The notes: generated from the sequence alone by a model not told the origin. A DNA stretch of 64,000 bases from Microbispora hainanensis (GCF_036186745.1 NZ_CP108086.1:3286001-3350000), one strand, 5' to 3'; positions 25,180 to 34,568 are shown, counted from the stretch's first letter. Numbers and translations are program-made.

Positions 25180-25824
25180 GTGGACAGCGCTTCGCACCTC
25201 CCCGGGCTCCGGCACAGCTACGAGGGTGAGCCCCTGCTCGAATCCGGCATGGCGGCCGACCCGGTGACGCAGTTCGCGCTGTGGTTCGCGGACGCGGTCG
25301 CCGCGGGCCTGCCGGAGCCGAACGCGATGGTCGTCGCCACCAGCTCCGCCGGTGGCCGCCCCTCGGCTCGCACCGTCCTCCTCAAGGGCTTCGACGAGCG
25401 CGGGTTCGTCTTCTTCACCAATTACGAGTCCCGCAAGGGCCGCGATCTCGGTGAGAACCCGCGGGCCTGCCTGCTGTTCCCCTGGCATCCCATCAGGCGG
25501 CAGGTCCGCGTGGAGGGCTCCGTCGTACGGCTCCCGCGCGAGGACAGCGCCGCCTACTTCCACTCTCGTCCGTACGGCTCCCGCATCGGCGCGTGGGCCT
25601 CCCGTCAGTCGGCGGTCGTGGAGTCGAGGGAGCAGCTCGACGCCAGGTTCCGCGAGCTGGCCGAGCGCTGGCCGCAGGACCCGCCGCTGCCGGACTTCTG
25701 GGGCGGTTTCCGGGTGGTGCCCGCGGAGGTCGAGTTCTGGCAGGGCCAGACCGACCGCATGCACGACCGGCTCCGCTACCGGCGGACCGGCGCGGCCTGG
25801 ACCCTGGAGCGCCTGGCCCCCTGA
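25180..25824 (+). CDS. pdxH: Pyridoxamine 5'-phosphate oxidase
   Basis: 214 residues, GTG start. Full-length PdxH: FMN-binding RTVLLKGFDERGFVFFTNY and SRKGRDL, the PLP/FMN region FPWHPIRRQVRVEG, SRPYGSRIGAWASRQS, and the C-terminal GFRVVPAEVEFWQGQ with DRLRYRR. Oxidises PNP or PMP to PLP, so it supports SerC, AspC and other PLP enzymes in this window. The end is 5 bases from the convergent udgX stop. Confidence 0.95.
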   Translation: MDSASHLPGLRHSYEGEPLLESGMAADPVTQFALWFADAVAAGLPEPNAMVVATSSAGGRPSARTVLLKGFDERGFVFFTNYESRKGRDLGENPRACLLFPWHPIRRQVRVEGSVVRLPREDSAAYFHSRPYGSRIGAWASRQSAVVESREQLDARFRELAERWPQDPPLPDFWGGFRVVPAEVEFWQGQTDRMHDRLRYRRTGAAWTLERLAP

Positions 25825-25829
25825 AGTTT

Positions 25830-26432
25830 TCAGGGCAGCCCGGCCGCGACCGTGAGATCGGCGAGGAAGCCGGAGTAGGCCTCGTCCCGGTCGGGCGCCC
25901 GCAGGACCGCCGAGGGGTGGATCGTCGCCACGTAGTAGGCCCCCTCGCGCCGGGGGACCGGCTCTCCCCGGTGCCTGGTCACCCGGAAGTCCGGGCCCAG
26001 CAGCGCCCGGGCGGCCGTGGCCCCGAGCACCAAAGTCACCTCGGGGTCCACCAGCCGCATCTCGGCCTCCAGCCACGGCCGGCAGGCGTTGATCTCTCCC
26101 ACGGTGGGTTTCCGGTGGATTCTGCGTTTGCCGCGTGGCTCGTATTTGAAGTGCTTGACCGCGTTGGTCACGTACACCGCCTCGCGCTCGATGCCGGCCT
26201 CTTCGAGCGCCCTGTCGAGCACGCGCCCCGCGGGCCCGACGAACGGCGCACCCTCGCGGTCCTCCTCGTCGCCGGGTTGCTCGCCCACCAGCATGAACCG
26301 CGCGTCGGGGGCGCCGTCGCCGAAGACCGTCTGCGTTGCGGCGCGGTAGAGGTCGCAGCCCTTGCAGCGCCGCGCGGCCTCCCTGAGCGCGGGCAGGCTG
26401 ATCTCCGCCGGAAGGAATCGCTGAGCCCCCAT
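25830..26432 (-). CDS. udgX: Uracil-DNA glycosylase of the UdgX family
   Basis: 200 residues from ATG at 26432; a second ATG at 26441 would add three residues. Motif 1 GEQPGDEEDREGAPFVGPAG and the C-terminal IHPSAVLR are shared with family 4/5 enzymes. The UdgX-specific loop KRRIH (102-106) is present; its His (here His106) is known in UdgX to form a covalent bond with the abasic sugar after uracil removal. Cysteines C23, C26 and C117 are visible for an iron-sulfur cluster, with His94 near the place where family 4 has another Cys. Long upstream frame is antisense to ideR. Confidence 0.9.
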   Translation of the reverse strand: MGAQRFLPAEISLPALREAARRCKGCDLYRAATQTVFGDGAPDARFMLVGEQPGDEEDREGAPFVGPAGRVLDRALEEAGIEREAVYVTNAVKHFKYEPRGKRRIHRKPTVGEINACRPWLEAEMRLVDPEVTLVLGATAARALLGPDFRVTRHRGEPVPRREGAYYVATIHPSAVLRAPDRDEAYSGFLADLTVAAGLP

Positions 26433-26519
26433 GTTTCCCATCCTGGGTCGCTTCCCCAATAGGGTCGGCTGCGAACACGGGGGAGGTCGTAGCATCGATT
26501 TACAAGGACTGGAGGAGCC

Positions 26520-27224
26520 TTGACCGCACACGGCCTGATCGACACGACGGAGATGTACCTCCGGACGATTTTCGAACTCGAAGAGGAGGGCATCGTCCCG
26601 CTTCGCGCCCGGATCGCCGAGCGGCTGCAGCAGAGCGGCCCGACCGTCAGCCAGACGGTGGCGCGTATGGAGCGCGACGGCCTGGTCAAGGTCGAGGGGG
26701 ACAGGCACCTCAGCATGACCGCGCTGGGCCGCACGCTCGCGATCCGCGTCATGCGCAAGCACCGCCTCGCCGAGTGCCTGCTGACGCAGGTGATCGGCAT
26801 GCCCTGGGAAGAGGTCCACATCGAGGCGTGCCGCTGGGAGCACGTGATGTCCGAGTCGGTGGAGACCCGGCTCGTGAACCTTCTCAAGAACCCCCGGGTG
26901 TGCCCGCACGGCAACCCGATCCCGGGTCTCGACGAGCTGGGGGTGCCCCAGTCCGGTTCGACCGGGGATGAGATGGTGTCTCCCATGGTGACCCTCGCGG
27001 GACAGGCCCCTGTGCCCGTTGTAGTGCGCCGAATCAGCGAACAAGTGCAAAGCGACCCGGCTGTGATGCTTAAACTCAAGCAAGTTGGGATACAACCGGG
27101 ACGCGAGGTCACGCTCGCGGCGAGTGACAACGGTGTAACGGTGACTGGTGATGGTGAGGTGGGAACCACGACCGCGGATCTTCCGAGGGACGTCGCCTCT
27201 CACGTTTTTGTCACCAGACGATGA
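26520..27224 (+). CDS. ideR: Iron-dependent DtxR/IdeR-family repressor
   Basis: 234 residues from TTG at 26520, with GGAGGAG upstream. The N-terminal helix-turn-helix (LVDTTEMYLRTI-like start, SGPTVSQTVARMERDGL) and the dimerisation/metal domain match mycobacterial IdeR closely. Metal ligands are visible: Met in TTEMYL, His in MRKHRLAE, and Cys, Glu and His in EACRWEHVMSESVE. A C-terminal SH3-like domain (about 150-234) is complete. With Fe2+ it represses siderophore and iron-uptake genes. Divergent from udgX with an 87-base gap. Confidence 0.92.
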   Translation: MTAHGLIDTTEMYLRTIFELEEEGIVPLRARIAERLQQSGPTVSQTVARMERDGLVKVEGDRHLSMTALGRTLAIRVMRKHRLAECLLTQVIGMPWEEVHIEACRWEHVMSESVETRLVNLLKNPRVCPHGNPIPGLDELGVPQSGSTGDEMVSPMVTLAGQAPVPVVVRRISEQVQSDPAVMLKLKQVGIQPGREVTLAASDNGVTVTGDGEVGTTTADLPRDVASHVFVTRR

Positions 27225-27344
27225 CGGAATGAGTTGTGCCTGGTTGAATCCCCTAGGGAGTCCTTTCATTTCTCGCGACCCAGCCATCGCAGGAGCGCCC
27301 GTGCCCGGCATAGCGAACCCACCTCGACAAGGGACGGTCGTGGC

Positions 27345-29573
27345 ATGAGGCGATGGGGAGATCTGTCACAGGACGCCGACGACCACCTTTCCGCCGGTTC
27401 CGTGCTCGACCACGCGGAGATGGCGGTGGTCGTGACCGACCGGTTCAGCAATGTCCTGTACTGGAACCCCTTCGCCGAGCAGCTGTTCGGCCGCGTGGGC
27501 GCGTCTCCGGCCAAGGAGTCGCTGCACACCCTCGGAATCTCGGAGAAGGACCATCCGCTCGCGGCCGAACTGGCCAAGCACGTGCTGCGCGGCAACGTGT
27601 GGGAGGGCACGTTCGACGTGACCCGCGGCGACGGCTCGACGATCTACGTGCGGGCGCAGGCCGTGCCGCTGCGCCACCCCTCCGGCTCCGTGAGCGGCAT
27701 CGTGATCACCGCGCGCGAGGCGATGCGCAGCAACGAGCGTGAGAAGGACCGCTTCGGCCTGCTCGAACGGATCGGCGAGCGGCTCGCCGGCTCCCTGTAC
27801 GTCGAGGAGACGCTCAACCGGGTCGCGGACATGCTCGTCCCGCAGTTCGCCGACCACTGCTTCATCGAGCTGAACGAGGGCGACCGCCTGGTGCGCAAGG
27901 TCTCCACGCACGTGAACGGCTGGACGCCGCCGCCGGACACCTGGCGGCCGGTGGGCGCGGAGATCAGATACCCCCTCGGGCACTACGCCGAGAGCGCGCT
28001 GCGCCGCCAGGAGACGATCCTCGTCGAAGACTTCTCCCAGGTCAGCTATCCGGCGCCGAGCGAGGGCGCGGCCCGGCTGTGCGGCGAGATCGGGATGACC
28101 TCGGCCATCGTCGCCCCGCTGTGCGTGCGCGGAGAGACGCTCGGCCTCATGTACCTCGGCCTGTCGAACCTCACCAGTCGGCGGTCGCCCCACTACGACA
28201 CCTTCGACCGCGACTTCGTCGGCGCCATCGCCACCCGCGTCGCGCTCGCCGTCGACAACGCGCTGCTGTTCGAGGAGGAGCGGCACACCGCCGAGTCGTT
28301 CCAGAAGCACCTGCTCCCGCGTCAGCCGCTGCCGTCGCTCGACGGCCTGGAGATCGCCGTACGTTACTACCCGGCCGCCCCGCTCGCCTCGCACGGCCAG
28401 GGCATCCAGACCCAGGTGGGCGGCGACTGGTATGACGTGATCCCGCTGTCGGCCGGCCGCGTCGGCATCGTGATCGGCGACGTCGAGGGCAGAGGAGCCA
28501 AGGCGGCGGCGGTCATGGGCCAGCTCAGGGCCGCGCTGCGGGCCTTCGCCCAGGACGACAAACCGCCCGCCGACATCCTCGCCCGCCTCGACGAGTGGAC
28601 CAGGATCGTCGCCGCGCCGGAGCGCGACGACTTCGGCGCCGACATCACCAACCCGCCGATCGTCACGTGCCAATACATGGTCTACGACGCGTGGTCGAGG
28701 CAGTTGTCGTTCGCCAACGCCGGGCACGCGCCGCCACTGCTGATCGTGGACGGCGAGGTCAGAGACCTGGACATCACCGAGGTCGGCCAGCCGCTGGGGG
28801 TGCGGGCCAAGGGCATGCACGCCGACCTGGTCTACAAGGAGGAGACGCGGGTGCTGCCGCCCGGCGCGACCCTGCTCCTCTACACCGACGGCCTGGTCGA
28901 CCGCAGGCCGCCGCGCGACTCCGCCACGGGAGTCGCCGTAGACGACGAGGCGCTCGACATCCTGCGGGAGAAGCTCGCCAAGGCGTCGGGGGAGTCCGTC
29001 GAGCGCATCGCCGACCTGGCCACGGTGGCCGTCCCCGGCGAGATCGACGACGACATGGCGATCCTCGTCGTCCGCTCCGCGGGCACCGAGCTGCAGTCCC
29101 AGGAGCGCACGTTCCCGGCCCAGCCGATCATGGTGAGCGAGGCCCGGCGGATGGCGTCCGAGGCGTTCGCCGGATGGCAGGTGCCCGAGGAACGCGCGGA
29201 GCTGGCCTGCCTGCTCGTCTCCGAGGTCGTGACCAACGTGGTGCTGCACGCCGCCAGCGCCAGCGTGCCGCGCCGCGAGCTGGTGCTCGACGGGCCGCCG
29301 CTGCCGTTCGACGAGTCGTGGGACGTGCCGGGCTTCGAAGAGGAGATCGCCGGCGACAAGGAGTTCACCCTGCGGCTGCGCCGGGGCGCGGAGTCCGTCT
29401 GGGTCGAGGTCTTCGACCAGGACCTGCGCCTGCCCCGCATCCGCAGCGCGGGGGAGAACGACGAGGGCGGCCGCGGTCTCTATCTCGTCGACCAGCTCGC
29501 GCGCCGCTGGGGCTCCCGTCCCACCCGCGAGGGCAAGGCGGTCTGGTTCGAGATCCCCATCGGCGGCCGTTAG
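27345..29573 (+). CDS. PAS-GAF-PP2C (SpoIIE/RsbU) phosphatase with C-terminal HATPase domain
   Basis: 742 residues from ATG at 27345. Order: PAS (about 15-125, MAVVVTDRFSNVLYWNPFAEQLFG), GAF (about 145-320), PP2C phosphatase (about 335-585, VGGDWYDV, IGDVEGRG, LLYTDGLVDRR, DDDMAILVV) and an RsbW-like ATPase (about 610-742, SEVVTNVVLHA and GGRGLYLVDQLARRWG). The PP2C metal motif reads GDVEGRG where GDVxGxG is usual, so activity is expected. It is a one-protein partner-switching module that senses a signal, dephosphorylates a STAS antagonist and possibly phosphorylates or binds sigma partners. Soluble, no membrane helix. Confidence 0.9.
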   Translation: MRRWGDLSQDADDHLSAGSVLDHAEMAVVVTDRFSNVLYWNPFAEQLFGRVGASPAKESLHTLGISEKDHPLAAELAKHVLRGNVWEGTFDVTRGDGSTIYVRAQAVPLRHPSGSVSGIVITAREAMRSNEREKDRFGLLERIGERLAGSLYVEETLNRVADMLVPQFADHCFIELNEGDRLVRKVSTHVNGWTPPPDTWRPVGAEIRYPLGHYAESALRRQETILVEDFSQVSYPAPSEGAARLCGEIGMTSAIVAPLCVRGETLGLMYLGLSNLTSRRSPHYDTFDRDFVGAIATRVALAVDNALLFEEERHTAESFQKHLLPRQPLPSLDGLEIAVRYYPAAPLASHGQGIQTQVGGDWYDVIPLSAGRVGIVIGDVEGRGAKAAAVMGQLRAALRAFAQDDKPPADILARLDEWTRIVAAPERDDFGADITNPPIVTCQYMVYDAWSRQLSFANAGHAPPLLIVDGEVRDLDITEVGQPLGVRAKGMHADLVYKEETRVLPPGATLLLYTDGLVDRRPPRDSATGVAVDDEALDILREKLAKASGESVERIADLATVAVPGEIDDDMAILVVRSAGTELQSQERTFPAQPIMVSEARRMASEAFAGWQVPEERAELACLLVSEVVTNVVLHAASASVPRRELVLDGPPLPFDESWDVPGFEEEIAGDKEFTLRLRRGAESVWVEVFDQDLRLPRIRSAGENDEGGRGLYLVDQLARRWGSRPTREGKAVWFEIPIGGR

Positions 29574-29575
29574 AC

Positions 29576-29626
29576 GGCGAAGACCGTCAGATGGTGAAGG
29601 CCGTAAGCGGGTGAAGGCCGTAGGAC
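29576..29626. repeat. 17-bp tandem repeat, three copies, directly after the phosphatase stop
   Basis: Units GGTGAAGGCCGTAAGCG type at 29576, 29593 and 29610; a truncated fourth copy runs into the terminator stem. Confidence 0.75.
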
Positions 29627-29627
29627 G

Positions 29628-29659
29628 CTGAAGCGCCCCCCGGTGCGGGGGCGCTTCAG
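29628..29659. terminator. Strong bidirectional terminator
   Basis: A perfect 13-bp stem (29628-29640 with 29647-29659), six-base loop, between two convergent genes. A 20-bp direct repeat (29653-29692) starts in its 3' arm and runs into the stop of the next gene. Confidence 0.85.
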
Positions 29660-29680
29660 GTCGGTGCCTCTGGCTTCAGG

Positions 29681-30574
29681 TCAGTGCTTCTGGTCGAGGC
29701 AGCTGTAGCCGTCCGGGCGCTCGGGTTCGAGCGTCACCTGCCGCAGCACGGTCGCCTCCATGGAGATGCGGAAGGTCTCCTGGTGCGCGCAGTCGTACAG
29801 CGCATACGTGCCCTCGCGTTCGCCGAGCAGCAGCACCTGCGCACCGTCGCGCAGCACCTTGCCGCTCTCGCGGTCGTTCAGCACCACCCACTGGTCCTGG
29901 AAGCCCACCATCGACAGCAGCATGCTGGCGGGCTGCCCCTTCTCGGCGACGGCGATCGCGTCGCTCTCCATCTGCCCCATCAACGCGAAGCCCAGCCCGA
30001 TGCCGGTGAACGCCGCCACCACGATCTTCATGCCCGCGCGGCCGGACGGACGCCGCCGCAGCAGCCGGAACGGCACGAGGAAGGCCAGGGCGCCGATCAG
30101 CACCGAGGTGATCACGACGCCGGCCATGGACACGCCCTCGCCCAGCCCGAGGTAGCCGAGGAAGCCCCAGTAGGTCGCCCCGCACCACAGCGCGCCGACG
30201 ATCGCGGCGGCCCACGGGCGCTCCCTGATGGCCTGGATCAGGCGGAACAGGTAACCGAGGGTCACCTTGTCGAGCAGCCACACGACGGCTACGACGACGC
30301 CCATGAGCAGGGCGCCGGCGATGACGAGCAGGACCAGCGACCCGACCAGGCGGCCGAACATGGTGGCCTGGTCGATGCCCGCCTGCTCGGGGCTGATGTT
30401 GAAGATGCCGTAGACCTGCTGGATGCCGAGGTAGAGCAGCGCGTAGAGGGCGACGCCGACGGGCACCACGACCGATCCGCCGCGCTCCAGCAGATCGACG
30501 ACGCTGGCCTTCGCGTCCGGCTCCGGCAGGTCGGAGACGGCGCCGGTGATTTCCTCCGGCTTAGTGATAGTCAT
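29681..30574 (-). CDS. Multi-pass membrane protein of unknown function
   Basis: 297 residues. An acidic cytoplasmic N-terminus (about 1-30) is followed by about five to six hydrophobic segments. The C-terminal domain of about 90 residues looks soluble (QDQWVVLNDRESGKVLRDGAQVLLLGEREGTYALYDC) and may be extracytoplasmic. No enzyme motif recognised. It ends at the bidirectional terminator and has its own upstream region of 138 bases shared with the divergent hydrolase gene. Confidence 0.7.
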   Translation of the reverse strand: MTITKPEEITGAVSDLPEPDAKASVVDLLERGGSVVVPVGVALYALLYLGIQQVYGIFNISPEQAGIDQATMFGRLVGSLVLLVIAGALLMGVVVAVVWLLDKVTLGYLFRLIQAIRERPWAAAIVGALWCGATYWGFLGYLGLGEGVSMAGVVITSVLIGALAFLVPFRLLRRRPSGRAGMKIVVAAFTGIGLGFALMGQMESDAIAVAEKGQPASMLLSMVGFQDQWVVLNDRESGKVLRDGAQVLLLGEREGTYALYDCAHQETFRISMEATVLRQVTLEPERPDGYSCLDQKH

Positions 30575-30712
30575 CTGTCGGTTTCATTCCATTTTCAACT
30601 ATTGTGACGAAACATGATTGCAGGTGCAGAAGACCAATGCGTTAACTGACGCCGACGGACGCGACGCGCCGCACGCTTCTTTCCGGTCGTTCCGGGTGCT
30701 TCACTCGGACAC

Positions 30713-31495
30713 ATGGAGCTCGCCCACGACCGCCGCGGCAGCGGCCCACCGCTGGTCCTCCTGCACGGCATCGGCCATCACCGGCACGGCTGGCTGCCGG
30801 TCCTCGACCTGCTCGCCGAGCGGCACGACGTCATCGCGGTGGACCTGCCCGGCTTCGGGGACTCTCCGCCGCTGCCGTACGGCACGCCGTACAACGCGGA
30901 GACGCTGGGGCGGGCGGTGCGCGAGTTCTGGACCGGCCTCGGCCTGAGCCGGCCGCACGTCGCGGGCAACTCGCTCGGCGGCTACATCGCGCTCGACCTG
31001 GCGTCGTCCGCCGACGTCCGCACGGCCGTCGCGCTGTCTCCCATCGGGTTCTGGTCCCGGTCCGAGCACATGTACGCGCGGGCGGTGCTGCGCCTGCTGC
31101 GGCTGGCGACGCGGGCGGGCGAGCTGCCCGCGCTCGCGGCCGGCACGGCCGAGGGCAGGGCGCTGGCCATGAGCCTGCTCGTGGCCCACCCGGAGCGGCT
31201 GTCGCGCGAGGCCGTGGTCGCGGCGGCCGAGGCGATGCGCGAGTGCGCGGGGTTCGAGGAGACGCTGGAGTCGATGGCGTGGGTCGCGCCGCCCGCGCCG
31301 CCCCAGGTGCCGGTCACGATCGCCTGGGGCGACCGCGACCGGCTGCTGCCGCGCCGTCAGGCCGTACGGGCGGCACGGTGGGCGGGGCAGCGGGCGCTGC
31401 TGCTGCGCGGCTGCGGTCACCTGCCGATGAGCGACGACCCGGAACTGGTCGCGCGGGTGATCTTCGAAGGCTGCGCTCGCGAGGACTCCCGCTGA
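30713..31495 (+). CDS. Alpha/beta hydrolase
   Basis: 260 residues, whole alpha/beta-hydrolase fold. Oxyanion motif VLLHGIGHH, nucleophile Ser in AGNSLGGYIAL, acid in IAWGDRDRLLP and His in RGCGHLPMSDDP complete the triad. No signal peptide, so cytoplasmic. Esterase, C-C hydrolase or haloperoxidase-like activity cannot be separated by eye. Confidence 0.88.
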   Translation: MELAHDRRGSGPPLVLLHGIGHHRHGWLPVLDLLAERHDVIAVDLPGFGDSPPLPYGTPYNAETLGRAVREFWTGLGLSRPHVAGNSLGGYIALDLASSADVRTAVALSPIGFWSRSEHMYARAVLRLLRLATRAGELPALAAGTAEGRALAMSLLVAHPERLSREAVVAAAEAMRECAGFEETLESMAWVAPPAPPQVPVTIAWGDRDRLLPRRQAVRAARWAGQRALLLRGCGHLPMSDDPELVARVIFEGCAREDSR

Positions 31496-31578
31496 GCCTT
31501 CCCGGGCGGCTTGTGCCGCTCATGCCGCTTGTGCCGACGGGCACGCGGGGGCGGGGAAACCCGCGCATACTGATCAGT

Positions 31579-31740
31579 GTGGACACCGGACTCATCCTTC
31601 TGGTCTTCCTGGCGTTCCTGTTCGCGTGGCTGCTGAACAAGGTGCGCAGGTTCTTCCGGCTGGGCCCGGTGGCCTACGGAGGCGTGATGGTCGTGTTCGT
31701 GGTGGCCATGCTGCTCATCTGGGGACAGCAGCACGGCTGA
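31579..31740 (+). CDS. Small two-helix membrane protein
   Basis: 53 residues from GTG at 31579 in a longer open frame. Helix 1 is TGLILLVFLAFLFAWLLN, then a basic loop KVRRFFRLGP, then helix 2 YGGVMVVFVVAMLLIWG. The positive loop predicts both ends outside. No good ribosome site is seen. The composition is too regular a membrane hairpin to be a chance frame, but the start is uncertain. Confidence 0.5.
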   Translation: MDTGLILLVFLAFLFAWLLNKVRRFFRLGPVAYGGVMVVFVVAMLLIWGQQHG

Positions 31741-31768
31741 TCCGGGGCCTTGCCGATCCGGGGCCCTT

Positions 31769-32914
31769 TCAGAAGCCGAAGGACCGGCCGATGATCTCCT
31801 TCATGATCTCGGTGGTGCCGCCGTAGATCGTCTGCACGCGGCTGTCCAGCCAGGCCTTCGCCACCGGATACTCCAGCATGTAGCCGTAGCCGCCGTGGAG
31901 CTGGACGCACCGGTCGATGACCTTGTTCTGCAGCTCGGTCGTCCACCACTTGGCCTTCGCGGCGTCGACGGCCGTGAGCTCCTTGGCGTTGAGCGCCCGG
32001 ATGCACTTGTCCACGTAGTGGCGGGCGATCTCCACCTCGGTGGACAGCTCGGCCAGCAGGAACCGGGTGTTCTGGAACTTGCCGATGCTGCGGCCGAAGG
32101 CCGTACGGTTGCGGCAGTATTCGATCGTCTGCTCCAGCACCGTCTCCGCCGCGGCCACGGCCGCCACCGCGATCGACAGCCGCTCCTGCGGCAGGTTGTT
32201 CATGAGCTGGAAGAAGCCCTGGCCCTCCTCGCCGCCCAGGAGGTTGGTCACCGGCACCCGGACGTTCTCGAAGAACAGCTCGGCGGTGTCCTGTGCGTGC
32301 ATGCCGACCTTCTCCAGGTTGCGGCCGCGGGTGAAGCCCTCCATGCCGCGCTCCACCACCAGGAGCGAGGTGCCCCGCGCGCCCGCCGAGGGGTCGGTCT
32401 TGGTCACGACCACGACGAGATCGGAGTTGATGCCGTTGGTGATGAAGGTCTTCTGACCGTTCACCACGTAGTGGTCGCCCTCGCGTACGGCGGTGGTGCG
32501 GATGCCCTGCAGGTCGCTGCCGGCCCCCGGCTCGGTCATCCCGATCGCCGTGATCAGCTCGCCGGACGCGAAGCCGGGCAGCCACCGCTGCTTCTGCTCG
32601 TCGTTGGTCAGATCGACCATGTACGGCGCCATGATGTCGTTGTGCAGGCCGAATCCCAGGCCGGTGGCGCCGACGCGGATGATCTCCTCGACGATCACTG
32701 CGTTGTAGCGAAAGTCGGTGATGCCCGAACCGCCGTACTCCTCCGGTACAGAGAAGCCGAACATGCCCAGCTCGCCCGCCTTCTTCCACACGTCGCGGGG
32801 GACGATGCCGTCCTTCTCCCACTGCGCGTGGTGGGGGACGACCTCGCGGGCCATGAACTCACGGACGGTCTCGCGGAAGAGGTCGTGCTCCTCGTCGAAG
32901 AGGTCTCGCCGCAT
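31769..32914 (-). CDS. Acyl-CoA dehydrogenase
   Basis: 381 residues, the standard length. FAD-binding ITAIGMTEPGAGSDLQGIRT and VVNGQKTFITNG, and the catalytic Glu in IYGGTTEIMKEIIGR near the C-terminus. Oxidises acyl-CoA to 2-enoyl-CoA with electron-transfer flavoprotein. GGAAGG precedes the ATG. Together with the thiolase, hydratase and second acyl-CoA dehydrogenase of this window it indicates fatty or branched acyl-CoA catabolism, though the genes are not in one operon. Confidence 0.93.
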   Translation of the reverse strand: MRRDLFDEEHDLFRETVREFMAREVVPHHAQWEKDGIVPRDVWKKAGELGMFGFSVPEEYGGSGITDFRYNAVIVEEIIRVGATGLGFGLHNDIMAPYMVDLTNDEQKQRWLPGFASGELITAIGMTEPGAGSDLQGIRTTAVREGDHYVVNGQKTFITNGINSDLVVVVTKTDPSAGARGTSLLVVERGMEGFTRGRNLEKVGMHAQDTAELFFENVRVPVTNLLGGEEGQGFFQLMNNLPQERLSIAVAAVAAAETVLEQTIEYCRNRTAFGRSIGKFQNTRFLLAELSTEVEIARHYVDKCIRALNAKELTAVDAAKAKWWTTELQNKVIDRCVQLHGGYGYMLEYPVAKAWLDSRVQTIYGGTTEIMKEIIGRSFGF

Positions 32915-33120
32915 CGGGTAAGCCTTCCGGTCCCAGGGTCTGTTGGCCGCACCAGAATACGATTCTGGTCCTCCCTGGTCGATCGGGATCAGCTTGTACG
33001 GAGGGTCACAACTCCGAAACCATCGTCATAACGACCCCTTTGGCCCGCTTCGGTTGCCTCTAAGATCTACCTTCGGTTTGCTATAGGCCCGCCAGGGCGG
33101 TCCTGTGATCGGAGTATGCG

Positions 33121-34557
33121 GTGATTCGGTGGAAAGCTGGTCTCCCTAGGACCATGGCCGCTCTAGCCCTCGGCCTGGCCGGTACGGCGTTCGTCGTCGG
33201 TCCCTCGATGACGGCGCAGGCGGAGACCGCGCAAATCGATATGGACTATCGATGCACCCGGGGAGTCGCCGGCTCCACGCCTGTGAATCTGAAAGTGACG
33301 CTCGCTCTGCAGACGGCACTGAAGGTCAGAGAGCCGTTGGATGTCAGATGGGGGCTCGCCTACAAGGACAGCCTGAACACCTTCCTGTCGCCTGGGCTGT
33401 TTCCGGCAGGTGCTCGAGTCACGGCCACTGGCGTGGTCGGCGTCCTTGGCGAGATGTGGGAGGGCGAGCTCAACTCGATCGGCTCGAAGGACGAAGGGGA
33501 ACTCGATAGCGGCGGTGCTCTCGGGTTGCCCGAACTGGTGTCCGGCTCTGTGGGTACGACCGAGCCGGGCGTCTGGGAGATCGAGCCGCGTAACCTCTAC
33601 ATTGACTTCACGCCGCCAGCCTCGGAGGAAGTCGTTAATGATGACGAGGCCGGGATCACCTACGACGCGAACTGGCAGGACTCCAGCGACCGGTTGCCGT
33701 ACTACGGGGACTATCTGAGAGACGTCCACTGGACCAAGGTCAAGGACGCGAGAGTTGACTACAAGTTCACAGGAACGGGGATCGACTTCATCTCCGAGCA
33801 GTCCACTCACGGAGGCCCGGTCCGGTTCTTCGTAGACGGCAAAGCGGGTATCCCCGCAACGGCCGACTCCTCGAAAGAGCGCAACGGCGCCCCGGTGCTG
33901 GTAGAGCACAAGGGCAACCACAACTTGTGGAGCATGCGTGGACTGTCGTACGGGCAGCACACTCTGACGGTGTATAACGGCGACGACACGGAGGCGTATG
34001 TGGATGCCTTCCGAGTCATCACCGAGGAGCTTCGCGACCCGCCGCAGCAGTTTCGGGCGGTATGCAAGCCGGTGAAGACGCCGACGGCGATCCGGGTGGT
34101 TATCGGCGGCGGGACGGGTAGCAGCCCGTCGGCTTCGGTGGAGCCGAGTGAGTCGCCGGACACCTCTGCCAGTCCTTCGGTCAGTCCGACGGACGAGAAC
34201 CCGGGCGAAGAGTCGCAGTCGCCTTCCCCGTCGCCCTCGGCCACGCCTTCGCCTTCTCCGTCGGCCAGTCCGTCGCCGGCTGCCGTGCAGACGCAGCACT
34301 ACATCGTGACGGCGGTGGTGACGCAGGGCAGCCCGTCGCCGACGGCGACGAGAACGGTGACGCTGACCGCGACGCCGAGCGTGGCACAGGTCGCGATCAC
34401 GCCGCAGGGCGGCGCGCAGACCGGTGAGGCTCCGGAGCGCGTGTCGTTCTCGGGCATGCTGCTGATCGGCTCGGGCGGCGCGCTGCTGCTTATCGGCATG
34501 CTCAGCGGTGTGGCGATGCTCCGGCGCAGGGCGGCGCACTCGGGTGAGCGGGGCTGA
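33121..34557 (+). CDS. Secreted Ser/Pro-rich surface protein 1 with TPQGGAQTG sorting-like tail
   Basis: 478 residues, GTG start with GGAG upstream. Signal peptide about 1-39 (cleavage near AQA-ET). A beta-rich domain begins with a YRCT strand. A second beta-sandwich (about 195-305) shows YKFTGTGIDFISE, FFVDGKAG, GLSYGQHTLTVYNG and DAFRV, the layout of carbohydrate-binding-like jelly rolls. A Ser/Pro/Thr linker (about 330-420) could span the wall. The tail is TPQGGAQTG (427-435), a helix, then RRRAAHSGERG: the order of a sortase signal but without LPXTG. A class F sortase gene starts 11 bases after the stop, so it is the likely substrate. Confidence 0.8.
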   Translation: MIRWKAGLPRTMAALALGLAGTAFVVGPSMTAQAETAQIDMDYRCTRGVAGSTPVNLKVTLALQTALKVREPLDVRWGLAYKDSLNTFLSPGLFPAGARVTATGVVGVLGEMWEGELNSIGSKDEGELDSGGALGLPELVSGSVGTTEPGVWEIEPRNLYIDFTPPASEEVVNDDEAGITYDANWQDSSDRLPYYGDYLRDVHWTKVKDARVDYKFTGTGIDFISEQSTHGGPVRFFVDGKAGIPATADSSKERNGAPVLVEHKGNHNLWSMRGLSYGQHTLTVYNGDDTEAYVDAFRVITEELRDPPQQFRAVCKPVKTPTAIRVVIGGGTGSSPSASVEPSESPDTSASPSVSPTDENPGEESQSPSPSPSATPSPSPSASPSPAAVQTQHYIVTAVVTQGSPSPTATRTVTLTATPSVAQVAITPQGGAQTGEAPERVSFSGMLLIGSGGALLLIGMLSGVAMLRRRAAHSGERG

Positions 34558-34568
34558 GGAGGATGACG

